DNA of 64,000 bases from positions 1,682,854 through 1,746,853 of the forward strand of contig JADKAM010000001.1 of assembly GCA_016715365.1 (NCBI GenBank), read 5' to 3'. The DNA is from Chitinophagaceae bacterium (GTDB lineage Bacteria; Bacteroidota; Bacteroidia; Chitinophagales; Chitinophagaceae). The notes under the pieces were generated by a model. The model was not told the DNA's origin. It worked only from the letters and a program-made list of their open reading frames with translations, and ran no database searches. Position numbers and translations under genes: made by a program. This document shows, in pieces, positions 46,552 to 58,600 of this stretch; within the stretch, counting starts at the first letter, position 1, and the number at the start of each line of letters is the position of its first letter.

Positions 46552-48627
46552 ATGGCCAAAACAAAAACAGAACCGACTGCTGAATCACCAGAGGAAATTG
46601 TATTAGAAGATAACCAGATTATTTGTCTCTTAACGGGAGACATAAAAGCAGCAAAACCCAAGGAAGAAACTTTGCAATCAGTCATTCGTATGCTTAATGA
46701 AGAGTATGGATTTGATATGACAGATATGCAGCGGGATTTTACAATTGCTGGCTTTGACCCCGATTCTGGTAAAAATAAGAAGCTAAAGATTGACCTTGCA
46801 ATATTTGAAGAAGGTAAAGCGCATGAGCAGGAAAATATAATACGCCTGTGTATTGTTCAGGATGAAAAAATAAAAGAAACGGACTCGAAAACGGTTTGGA
46901 ATTTACTCTTCAAAATGCTTTAAATGCACTCGACGGTTGTGAGTTTGGGTTATGGACAAATGGCCAAACCTATCATTTTCTTCAAAAAACAGAAGATGAT
47001 TTTGGTAATCTGGATTATGAAGATTTATCTGATTTCCCTGGCCAAGGGCAAACTATCGAAGATCTGGACAGATCAGACAAAAGTATTGCACGTAAACCGG
47101 CAAATGATTCTTTGATAAGGGTATTCAAACGTTGCCATGACTATATTTACGGCAATGAGGGCATGAAAAAGACAGCCTTTTGGGAACTCTTAAATCTTAT
47201 CTTCTGCAAAATTTACGACGAAAAAAGGAGATTTATTTGCATAGAAACAGGCGAATCTTATAGACGTGAATTTTGGGTTGGGGTAAAGGAGCAGAATACA
47301 CCTGAAGGTAGAGACAAGGTTGCTAACAGGATACGCAGCATATTTGCCAAACTAAAATCAGATGAATTATTTTCAGAAGTTTTTGATGGCAATGAGCAAA
47401 TTAATTTGACAGATAAAGGACTTGCCTACATAGCCTCCGAATTGGCAAAATATTCATTCCTGGATGCCACTGTTGACGTCAAAGGTTTGGCTTATGAAAC
47501 GATAGTTTCAAATACTTTAAAGCAGGAAGCTGGCCAATTTTTTACCCCCAGGAACATCGTAAAGTGTATGGTAGAAATGCTTGATCCAAATGAAAATCAA
47601 AGAGTGTTAGATCCAGCGTGTGGCTCTGGCGGATTTTTAGTCATGGTTTTAGATCATGTTCGAAGAAACATAGTGAAAAGACTGTACCCTAATTTGGAGG
47701 ATGCATGGTTGCAAGAAAAGATGAATAGCCCAAAAGTAAATAAGCTAGTTAAGGAATATGCGGAACAAAACCTATTTGGCTTTGACTTTGACCCAGATCT
47801 AAAAAAAGCAGCCAGAATGAATATGGTAATGGCAGGAGACGGGCATGCAAATATTTTTCATGTTAACTCATTAGCTTACCCTAAGGGCGATAATACAAAC
47901 GAATTAAAAAAGGTTAGCGATGCAGTTGCAAAAAAGTGTAAAAAAAGTGATGATAAAAATTCCCATTTGAATTTGATGATGCTCGGGGCAAGTTTGACCT
48001 GATATTTACAAACCCTCCGTTTGGCGCAAAAATCCCAATTAACGATCCTGAAATTCTACGCCAATTTGATTTAGGTTATAACTGAAAAAAAATGCATCAA
48101 ACGAATTTGATAAAGTGGGAATAAGTTCTAGCGAACCACCTGAAATTCTATTTATTGATCAATGCTGTCAGCTACTAAAAGAAGGTGGCAAAATGGCTAT
48201 TGTGTTACCAGACGGAATTTTAGGTAACCCTAACACCGAATACGTTCGATCATGGATATTGAAAAATTTTCTTGTGCTGGCATCCATAGATTTAGCTGTT
48301 GAAGCTTTTCTTCCGCAAGTTGGCGTTCAGGCATCTATTTTATTTCTTCAAAAGAAATCAAGTGAAGAAAAGCTGATTGATAAGAAATACGAAATATTTA
48401 TGGCTATTGCGGAAAAACTGGGAAAAGACAGGCGTGGTAACCCAATCTACCAAAAAGACCAGGATGGTGCAGAAATTCTTTTTGATGTTCAAAAGCAATA
48501 TTTAATTACCGATAGAAATGGCAAAAAGGAATTGAGGTCAAGAATAGAAAAGATTAGGGTATTGAATGATGACCTTCCTTCTATTGTGAAAGAGTATCGA
48601 CAATTTATAACTTCTCTTATTGATTAA
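46552..48627 (+). pseudogene. Type I-like N6-adenine methyltransferase, three frameshifts
   Basis: One former gene of about 690 residues. The N-terminal 125 residues look like an HSDR_N-type domain (L-K-I-D-L-A-I-F). The frame breaks near 46895, near 47975 and near 48085. The methyltransferase domain shows motif I D-P-A-C-G-S-G-G-F-L (about 47611-47640). The catalytic N-P-P-F is encoded at about 48010-48021, between frames. It lies four bases after the AbiE pair and just before an HsdS gene. It would methylate adenine to mark self DNA, as PglX, HsdM or MAD2 do. Confidence 0.75.
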
Positions 48628-48628
48628 T

Positions 48629-50007
48629 ATGAAAACAGCAACCATCAATATAAAGGAAATAAAAATAACAGCAGTATTATCAAGCCAACCTATCATTTAA
48701 AATGACGGTAAGTTAAGGATATACAAGTCTAAACGAAACGGTGTTAAAAGTAAGCCTTTGGAAGATGTTTGTACTGAAGTTTTTACAGGAGGTATATTTA
48801 AGAGAATTTTATAGAAGATCCAGCATATGGCATTCCGTACATTTCTGCTCAACATATGATGAGTTTTAATCCAACTAGTGAGGCTAAAATAATCTCAAAA
48901 AATATACGCTCTAGAATTCAGGAAATGATGCTAAAAGAAAGCCACATTTTAGTAAGCTGCGCAGGTACTATAGGTAATATACGTTATATAAGCAAGGACC
49001 TGACAGGCTTAATTGGATCTCAAGACATAATAAGAGTAATTCCTTATGATAATAAGTTACCCTCTGGATTTTTATATGCTTACTTAAGCTGTCCAACTAT
49101 TTACAGTTATATACAATCATATATCTACGGTTCTGTCGTACCAAGAATAGAGCCGAAAACCTTGGGACAACTCCCAATTTTAACTTTTGAAGAAAAGTTA
49201 GTTTCTAAAGTAAATGCACTTATAAAAAAATCGGCTGATTTAAGAGCCGAGGCCAACTTTCAACTACAAAAAGCACAAGGATTAATTGAGGATTGTGTTT
49301 TCAAAAAGGTAAATAAGAAACATCAGACAGTAAAGAATATTACGTCAATTCAATTGGGCAATTCTTTTCAAAAAAGATTAGATGCAAGTTTCCAAATAAA
49401 TAAACTCCAAATTGAAAAGGAGTTTAAAAGCGATATCAAATTTGAACTTCTCCAAAATCTGGTGAGTCAACCAATGTTTACTGCGCAAAGAGGACGACGT
49501 AATTATGTCACTAATGGGATTCAATTCTTGTCTACAAGCGACGTTTCCCAAATCAACCCACTTTTAGTTGACAAGTTTTTAAGTTGGCAAACGAATGGTC
49601 TCAAAACTCTTATTGTAAAAGATAATTGGATTTTGGTTGCTAGTTCTGGATCTGAAATTTTAGGGAGTGGTTTTTTGGTTGATAAAACCTTTGCCGACTC
49701 TGCAGTAAACCAGCATTCAATAAGAGTTGTTGTTAATGAGAAAAAATTATCTCCTCTTTTTGTATTTGCTTATTTAAGTAGTAATAGGATCAAAGAATAT
49801 ATTAGGTCCGGAATTTATGGATCTGCAATTCTTACAATTAATGAAGATTTTCTTGGAAATCTTATGGTTCCAATTCTAGATAAACCTTTAACGCAGCAGA
49901 TTGTATTATTGACTACAGATTACAAGGCTAAAAAACAAGAAGCATGCTATTTAGAAAAAGAGGCAATTGACATCATTGAAAACCAAATTAAACAATGGCA
50001 GAAATAA
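48629..50007 (+). pseudogene. HsdS-like specificity subunit, stop codon and frameshift near the 5' end
   Basis: The restored protein has about 459 residues with two target-recognition domains. The first includes G-I-P-Y-I-S-A-Q-H and S-C-A-G-T-I-G-N; the second includes F-L-S-T-S-D-V and S-S-G-S-E-I-L-G. A TAA stop near 48699 and a one-base loss near 48810 break the first 60 residues. From ATG 48856 the frame is clean to 50007. It would guide the adjacent methyltransferase, like MAD5 or type I S subunits. Its end overlaps the kinase start by 13 bases. Confidence 0.75.
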
Positions 50008-53000
50008 AACTTTGTGGCAAATACCAAGGCCCGGTAAACAAAGGCGAAGAAAGACTTCTGGATTTTTTGAAAGTCAATCTGCCTGATGATTATTATATAT
50101 TGCCTGGTATTGAAATACCTAACCTTAATCCTAAAAACGGTCAGGTTCAATATTTGGAAATCGATTGCCTTGTTATTACTCCTCATGCGATTTTCAATAT
50201 CGAGAATAAGGATTATGCAGGGCGGCTGGAAGGTGATGATAACTTTTGGTATCATAAGGATAGGGAAATGCGTAATCCGCATAAAACAGTGGGTTTTAAA
50301 AGCAGAGTATTAGCTAGCAAATTAAAAACAATTAATCAAAGTTACGGCCGTGCATGGATACAATCCCTCGTTACACTTTCTCATCCTTTACAAAACAAAT
50401 CTGGCATTTGGGGCACACACGTAAACGCAACGTTTCTTTTAAACGAAAAACTTATAGAGCATATCACTAATCCTTACAGTGTTGCCAAGCTAAAAGATGA
50501 TATCAGGGATATCTATATTGCGATTCGCGATGAAATATGCGGAACGGCGCATCAAAGAAAGCCAGAGCAAAAAAGAGAAGTAGAAGGTTATGAAATAATT
50601 GAAATTCTTGATCAGGACCAAAATTATACAGAGTATTTAGCCAAGCCCAAGGGAGTAACATCAGCAGTTAGAAAACGCATAAAGGAATATGCACTTGATT
50701 TGCCTAGTTTGCCGGAAGAACTTCGTGAAAAGCGGGAGAAGCAAATCAAAAATCAATATGTAGCACTTAGCAAAATAAAAACAAATCCTTTTATTTTAAA
50801 TGTATCGTTTAAAATAGATGATGACGCTCATCGCTTTTTTGAAATTACAGATTACCTGGATGAAAATAGTTTGAGAGCCGAATTAAAAAGAAAGACTTTT
50901 ACCTTTCAGGAGAAGCTTTCTATAATTGACAATTTAATTACGGCATTAAAGGCAGCTCATGCAGAAGGAATATATCACAGGGATGTATCTCCCGAAAATA
51001 TTTACTTGACAGGGGGGTACGCATGCCTGGGTAATTTTGGAAAATCCTTTTTTATCGATCATCATTCTGAAGGGTACACCGTTCAGGAAACACTAACAGA
51101 ACAGACAGCTACTGCATACCATGCAGTAGAGTTGCTCCAAAAAGATTCATACCCTTCTTCTGATATTTATTCACTTGGTGTTTTAGCCTATGAATTATTT
51201 GTAGGCAAAGTGCCTTTCGCTTCTCCTTTTGAATTAATAAAGTTGGGTAGTAAGTTACCGGAAAATCTACTTCCCTCATATGTGAATCCTGCTCTCCCAA
51301 AAATGGCTGGATGATCTATGTAACCATTGTATAAGAATTTCTCCGGAAGATCGCTGGACAAATCTTAGTGAAATGCAGGATTTTCTTGCAAAACAATCAG
51401 TATTGGAAATTCCTAAGGAAGAAAATAAATCCACAGCCCTGCCTGCTGCTGAACAGACATTTGAGGTAGGGAATCGCATTCTTGATTATACGATTTATGG
51501 AAAATTGGGAAGTGGCGGATATTCCCAGGTTTATAAAGTGAAACACAGCCTTCGCAGTAATAGCATTTATGCACTAAAGGTATTTCATGAAAGTGTTCAT
51601 GCCTCTTCAGTAATGGATGAATATCAGGCTCTGGTAGACACAGAGCATCCCAATATTGTAAAATTCGTTTGGAACGGTACGCTGCCTTCTGGTCAATTTT
51701 TCACATTAATGGAATACCTGGATGGCGAGAATTTAAAAGATTATGCAAAAGGAGAAAAACGCTTACCGCTATTTAGGGTTTACCAGGTTGCTAAAGATAT
51801 CTTAAGTGCATTGGTAGAAATACAGGGGAAAACGCCCCCTCTTTATCACAGGGATATAAAGCCACAGAATATTGTTTTTGATAACGAAGACAGATTTGTA
51901 TTAATCGATTTTAATGTTGCATCAGCTTTAGAAAATAATAAAGAACATGTTGGAACTCATCCTTACCTGGCTCCTGACCTCGTTGCAGATGGATACAAAG
52001 TGAATTGGGATAAATCTGCAGATCCCTTTGCATTAGGGATAACCTTATATGAACTGGCTTGTAAGGCTTATCCCTGGAATGGGTCAATAAAAATGCCATT
52101 GCTCGAAAAAGAACCTGTACATCCGAAGGAAATTAATCCATCACTGTCAAACGAATTCGCTAATTTTTTATACAAGGCAATACAACCAAGGCTTGATGAC
52201 AGATTTAAAGACGCTGTTGAAATGCTAACGGCTCTCGAATCCATCGGGGATAAAAATATATTACATGCCGAACCTACGACTATCGGTGAAGAAGCTAAAA
52301 GGGAAAGTGTTGATAAAGAAGATTTTGTTTCTTACATTAACTCGCTGTTCAGTCAGTCACGGCATGGAAATGCGGGTACCAGAGCAGGGGCTAAAGAAGA
52401 GCCATTTGATGAAATTACCTACACTCCAACCAAATTAGATAGCAGACTTATACCCGATATACTGGATGGAAAATACAGACTGGTAATAATTACTGGAAAT
52501 GCTGGAGATGGAAAAACTGCATTTATAAAAAAGGTTGAAAATAAGGCTCAGAATAAAGAATCACTACAGAATAAAAACGGGGCGAAATTTACAATACAAG
52601 GCGTGAGTTACCAAAGTAACTACGATGGATCCCAGGATGAAGCAGAAAGAGCAAATGACCAGGTACTTAAAGATTTTTTTGAACCATTTGAAAACTTATC
52701 GTCATATAGCAAATCGAAAGAAGGAAGAATCATTGCAATTAATGAGGGAAGGCTTGTAGAATTCTTAAAAACATCTGGCAAATTTGAAGGGCTTGCCAAT
52801 AAGATCGATGAATATTTTTATAAAGCTGGTAGTGTAGAGTTGCCAGAAGGCCTGCTTATAATCAATTTAAATCTTCGGTCAATTGTAGCATCTTCCAACG
52901 GGTCCACAAGCTTGTTTAAGGCACAAATACAAAAGCTGACGAGTAAGCATCTTTGGACGAAATGCACAACTTGTGCTTTAGCCGAGAAGTGCTTTATCAA

Positions 53001-54099
53001 ATATAATGTGGATACTTTAAGTGATTCTGCAGCAGGCGATGAAATTATAAACAGACTTGAATGGCTGATTAGGATTGTAGCATTAAAAAGAGAGTTGCAC
53101 ATTACGATGCGGGATTTAAGATCCTTTATTTCATTCTTACTGACTAGAGACTTTAATTGCGCCGAAATACCACAACTCTTTGAAAGCACAAATAATAACA
53201 TTTCGGAGTGGTGGAAACTGCATTATTTTAATGTTACCGCGGCAAATGCCAATGATAATGGCAACCAGGATCGCTTGGTTCGATTACTAAGGGAAACAGA
53301 TATAGCAGCAGTTTCAACACCTAATTTAGATAGGGATTTATTTTTTGGAAATCATAAAGACAAAACCTTCATTGAGTTTGCTGATAGAACATTTTCATTA
53401 CTCCGGAAATTCAACGCCAGTAAAGTGTTTGTGGCATCTCATGACCAAACGGAAGATGTGCTAAAAAATATGCTTGAACTGCACCGGATATTTAAAAGGC
53501 ATCAATTTTTTGAAGGTAAAATCAACTTTTTGCAAAGACTACCATACAGGTCGGCATCTGTCTTTCATGGCATACTTACACCCAATACGGCTGGTGAGAG
53601 CAAACAAGGGGCTATATTAAATGAGACACTGAAAAATATTTCAAAAGCGATTTCCCTGAACGAAGGTTGCGACAGGCCCGAAATTTATTCAAAATACCTA
53701 GTACTATCATCCGCACACATTAATGATCCATTTGGGAAATCGTATCGGCTTTTTCCACTCACAGATTTTGAACTGGTTGTAAATAAATCAACACACCTGG
53801 TCGACTACCTGGAATATGAGCCTGATAGTTTAACCTTTCGCAGTATTTCCGATAGAAAAGTAAGTCTTTCGATTTCATTGGATCTCTATGAAATGCTAAG
53901 CTTTATTGGTAAGGGTTACAGCCCTTCATTAAACGACCTTAAAGGACGTTTTGTGGAACTGCAGATATTTAAAAATCTTCTTGAAAACAAACCCTATAAA
54001 GAAGTTGTGGTTACAAGGGATAACAGAGAATTATATATGGTGAGTTATAACAAGAATAATAAGCTTCAAATAAAAGCTTTAAACCTATTAGCATCTTAA
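49995..54099 (+). pseudogene. NERD - kinase - kinase - P-loop ATPase giant protein (PglW/MAD6-like), one frameshift
   Basis: One former gene of about 1368 residues, split by an extra A near 51300 (five A where four restore the frame). N-terminal NERD nuclease-like domain: D57 and E70-x-K72. Kinase 1: H328-R-D330 with N335, but N347-F-G replaces D-F-G. Kinase 2 (second-frame numbering): G-S-G-G-Y-S-Q-V at 46-53, K69, H159-R-D161, N166, and D179-F-N instead of D-F-G. A P-loop G-N-A-G-D-G-K-T lies at 375-382, then a C-x2-C-x5-C motif. The C-terminal half resembles DptF-like ATPases. Confidence 0.8.
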
Positions 54100-54100
54100 C

Positions 54101-54970
54101 ATGAAAATAAATCAGCAGGAAGCCATATTTAGAAACGAATTAATTTTTGCAGCAGACGCAAAAGCAGTAAATGTTGAGAATATTCTTCTCAATCTTTTTA
54201 TGCTTTTAAATACAAATGGTGTTAGGCCAAAGCAACTAACTGTATCGGGAAGTAAAAAGGATGTTGATATTGATTCAGTAAAGCGAATATTTTCTGTTTT
54301 AGAAGAACGTGGAGAAATATCTGGCTTTAAGGAAAATCCAGATGCTGTTGAATTTTGGTTGCGGTGCAATCTCTTAAATATGGTAAATCGGGGCAAAATA
54401 GATAAAGAGAAAATATCCTCGTTGAGACCTATACATCTGGAGAGTTATAAATTAAGAAATGCTACCAGCGCCCGAGATTATAATACAGCTGATCAGGTTT
54501 ATAATATGCTCAATTTTGATCCACTAGTAAAAGACGAACTTAAAAAATTTCTTTCAGATGGGTGGGACAAAAACACAAACAAAATTAATCCCTATGACAA
54601 CATTGATGTTGATAGCCTTGGGATATTGATGCTGATTAAAGATATCAAATCAAGAGATTTCATTCAGAGCGGTTCAGGTTTTCAAAATATTACTCCAATT
54701 CTTGAAAATCAGGCATTGCTATTTTGTGATGATGTAAAGAGGTTACTTTTGTATAAGAAAATAATTCCAAGAAATGTCCTTCTTGACTACCTTAAAACTA
54801 TTATTGCTTTTCATCTATCTCTTTATATACAGAAATTAATTGAAGTGCTTCCAAAAATGGTAAAGCAGGGGTCAATAAACATTCAAGATGATTGGAGTAT
54901 AGTTTTAGACGTAACAGATAACTACGAATCTAAAATAGCACCAACTCTTGTTCTGATGCAGACAGAATGA
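54101..54970 (+). CDS. Unrecognised protein of the defence operon (MAD7/DptG position), part 1
   Basis: A 289-residue intact frame, two bases after the kinase gene. It is helix-rich and charged, with no signal peptide, membrane segment or known motif. In MADS and Dpt systems the gene between the kinase/DptF and the translocase/DptH is MAD7/DptG; by position this fits, but sequence alone does not prove it. The stop overlaps the next ATG by four bases (ATGA). Confidence 0.6.
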   Translation: MKINQQEAIFRNELIFAADAKAVNVENILLNLFMLLNTNGVRPKQLTVSGSKKDVDIDSVKRIFSVLEERGEISGFKENPDAVEFWLRCNLLNMVNRGKIDKEKISSLRPIHLESYKLRNATSARDYNTADQVYNMLNFDPLVKDELKKFLSDGWDKNTNKINPYDNIDVDSLGILMLIKDIKSRDFIQSGSGFQNITPILENQALLFCDDVKRLLLYKKIIPRNVLLDYLKTIIAFHLSLYIQKLIEVLPKMVKQGSINIQDDWSIVLDVTDNYESKIAPTLVLMQTE

Positions 54971-55650
54971 ATAACGGACTGTATGAATACATTAAGTCAA
55001 CTTTCCAAATCAATGCAACTTTACGGTTACTTAAACTTGAGAAAAATAATACTGCAAATATTGGTGCTGCATTGTCAGCATTAATAAGCAGGCGGGCTGA
55101 TCTTGAGATTTATTATCAGGTTCAGTGGGATTCATTGTATGCAGCCTGGGATGAAGATGATAAAGAGCTCGTAAGTGAATTTGCCGATTATGAGGATTCA
55201 AGCTTTTCTAAATACACAGAATTACTGATGCGATTGAGAGGGAATTATCAATACAGGTATCACGTACAAATGATTGACAATTTATCGAATAAGAACAATG
55301 AACGTGGCTTTATGGCCCAGGGTAGAAGCAAACGTCATCCAAGAAGATTTGTGTTAGGCACACGCCTTTTGGAGACATTAACTCAGATAAACTTGCTGGA
55401 TACTATAGATGGCCAGCTTTCATCCAAAACCGTTTCAATAGAAGAATTAATGAAGATATTTAGAGAAAGGTATGGATTGATTATAAACGGCCTGAGTGAA
55501 CAAAGATTTGAAAATGCAGATTTGAATACAATTGAGGCATTTAAAGAAAATGTTGATGCTTTTAAAAACAAGTTGCGGCAAATAGGATTTTACAATGATT
55601 TGAGTGATGCTTTCATTCTTCAAAAAATTAGACCACGTTACGAAATATAG
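54967..55650 (+). CDS. Unrecognised protein of the defence operon, part 2
   Basis: A 227-residue intact frame starting at ATGA overlap with the gene before it. Charged and helical; the basic segment G-R-S-K-R-H-P-R-R-F near residues 120-129 could touch nucleic acid. It ends six bases before the translocase gene. It may be a separate partner or the second half of one protein of about 516 residues, but the ATGA overlap favours two genes. Confidence 0.6.
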   Translation: MNNGLYEYIKSTFQINATLRLLKLEKNNTANIGAALSALISRRADLEIYYQVQWDSLYAAWDEDDKELVSEFADYEDSSFSKYTELLMRLRGNYQYRYHVQMIDNLSNKNNERGFMAQGRSKRHPRRFVLGTRLLETLTQINLLDTIDGQLSSKTVSIEELMKIFRERYGLIINGLSEQRFENADLNTIEAFKENVDAFKNKLRQIGFYNDLSDAFILQKIRPRYEI

Positions 55651-55656
55651 GATTCC

Positions 55657-58600
55657 ATGACCAATACTCAAAAATATTACGAATATATTATTGAACTCAT
55701 TCTTAATAAGTACCAGGAAGAGTTTACTAATTGCCTTCCTGGCCATTGTATTAAAATTACTGGATTAGGAAAGGAACAGGTATTACCCTTATTAGTAAAA
55801 ATCCGATCCCAGTTTCCTCAGATTGACTCATATATACTTTCAGATAATATTGAGGGAGCAGACTTTGTTTCGCCAACGAAACTTATAGAATTGCGCAATA
55901 TAGAAGCTAAACCTCTTTTGGTGGTGATACCGGCGACCAGTCGTACAGCTGCTGAAGATTCTTTCGGCAATGCTACATTCAAGGATATAAGTTTACAGGG
56001 AATCGATTCAGAACTTTTTTCGGTACTGCTAAATAAAGCACCTATTGCTACAAAGCTTCTTATAGAAGATGTCTTTAATTATCTTGGGCCAATCTCATTG
56101 AATGATCGTATTCAGTTCTTGTTGGGAATAGAAGATTCAAATTGGGAAAAGACTGCTATTGGCGAAAATCTTAATCATCTTGGATTAATTCCTGATGCTA
56201 TTTTTAGCAACAGAGGATGCAAAAATCAGAGCCCGGCTAAATTTAATGACATCAGCACACAAAAATTATCTGATTTTAACCGTACAATTTTGAGCGAATT
56301 AAAGAATTACCATTAGAAAGAAATTCAATTCAAAAGATATTGTCGACTTTTTTAAATCCTCTGGAACAATATTGAGTAGAAAAGAACTTGTTACTAGAAT
56401 TAAAGCATCCGGAACCAAACTTAATTTCTCCAACTGGCCTATTCCTGATTTGAATGTAAACAGTGTTAGGTTGAATGTGGAAGAAATAAAATCCTTTGAT
56501 TTTAAAATAATTGAAGGTGTAAAATGTCTTCATGTTCCTATCGGTAAAGCCTCAAAAGCCAAAATCAGAATTACAACTACTCCAACAATTAAAGATATAC
56601 AAGAGTTGGCTTATTTCAGGTTAATCCTGATGGCGTCCAATGGTGCAGCAGGTGAATTTGTTCAGGAACTAAAAAAAGTTAAGAACTCGAGCAGTAAGCT
56701 TCATTATAAAGATTTGAATTTTACGGTTGATGCAAATATCCTTACTGAGGGTACCTATTTTATAAAAGTATTGGCGGAAGATTCTAATAATGTTGTACTA
56801 AATTCGGATGATAGATTTAAGGACGACGCAGTAGAGAAATATTGGCAGGAATTAAAGGAAAGTAAGCCGGAAACAGAAAAAGTAGTATAGAAAGGAAACT
56901 CATGTGACAGCGAAGATTTTTATTTGACCGTTACAGATGAGAAGGAGGAAAAGGAAAGCGTAAGAAAGGATAAACTAAATAATGTTTTTCAGGCTTATTT
57001 TAAATTCAGGATTGATCAGCTAAAAATGGAACAATATTAAACGAACCAGTTACAGAAGAAGGGACAAATCAGTGGATTGGTAATCCATCTGAAGCAACAA
57101 ATACAATTTTCCATGTCCGATATGATTCGAAACATGACTATCAAATAAATCTATCCGGTAAGCTCTATCAAATTGAAAGATTATTTATCAAATATAGCGA
57201 CCAATTAGGGCAGGCAGTAGCAGTGGCTTCGAACAACCCCTCTCAGGTTTCACTAAGTTCATTAAAATTTGAATCTTTTGATTTATTAAATCAGTTAGCA
57301 CCATCATCACTCCTTAGTGCCAGGAAGGATTTATTTGAGGCTATTAATAACTCAGCACCTGGTAAATCAGGAGTTTTATTTACTACCTCCATCAATGAAT
57401 TTTATGTCTTGGCACTCAATTATCTGGATGAGATTTTTATCTGGACGAATTTGTTAAGAGAAAAATTTAAGGAGTTATCTCCTGAAAATGTTCAGGAAGC
57501 CAAGGAGTTACATTCAATGCTATTGCAACTTCAATCACTCGATATCACGACCTTACAGACAAGATTAGATGATAATCGTCCGCTCTCGGTAAAATTGCTT
57601 TCCCCTTTACATCCTCTCAGGCTTGCTTGGTTTTTAAATCATATTGATTTATATAATGACTGGGAAGGAAAGACCGTAGACAATTCGAAGTTTAGAAAAG
57701 AGTGGTTCAATAATCTGAATAATTTCTTTTTGCAGGATCTCACACCAGAAAATAATCCATTGATCTTGCTTGATAATGAAAGCAAGAACCCATATCAATA
57801 TGCAGGGAGTTGTCATATGGCTGGGGAGTATATCTAAGTTCGGAAGAAGATGATAAAGAATCTCATGCACTTACTTCTATTAACAGGCAAATAAAAACTT
57901 TCCTTTCAAAGATTCTGAATATTAATAAGGAAAATAGAATTGATAATGAGGTGTCTGAAACGCTTATCATACGACACCTTAAGAACTATATTTCCCAACA
58001 TCCTTATACAGACTGTTTGGTTATTAATATTTTTAATGCTGGCGATGCAATAGCATTTTCAAATGCACTAATAGACTTGGAAACAAATGATTTACATAAG
58101 CAATTGAGATATGAAATCAGATTGTTTAAAGGTGACAATAGTATTATTGATCAGGGTGAAGGGTTAAAGAATTTGTTGAATCCAGAATTCAATGTCTCTG
58201 AAGAAGCAGAAGCGTTTTCTCAACCTTCATCGAACCGGCTTTTTCCTAAACTACGGTTTTCAATAAATTCTATAAGGGAGTTTCTGATTACTCCTTCTGA
58301 CTTTAGTTCACATTTAAGTTTTGTGATAAGCCCATTTCCATCAAAGACTGAATTATTCAAACCCACAAGGAAAGAGGTGTCATTCTTTTTAAATGGCCTT
58401 ATAGTTTCACCAGCCATTGAGGTTACGGAAAATGGAGGTGAAATTCAATGGAATAAGTTTATATACCCAAACAAATTTGAATCTGATCAAGTCAACAAGT
58501 CAGTTAGTATTTTCGAGTCGATCCAAATATTTGTAGCGGGAGCTCTGGCATCTAAATATACCGAAGCCATTCCTGCGACTTCATTACTGTTGCGGGAAGC

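Noticed and set aside
54967..55650. Fusion of the two unknown proteins by frameshift
   Set aside because: The ATGA overlap is a normal coupled start, so two genes are the simpler reading, though one broken gene cannot be excluded.
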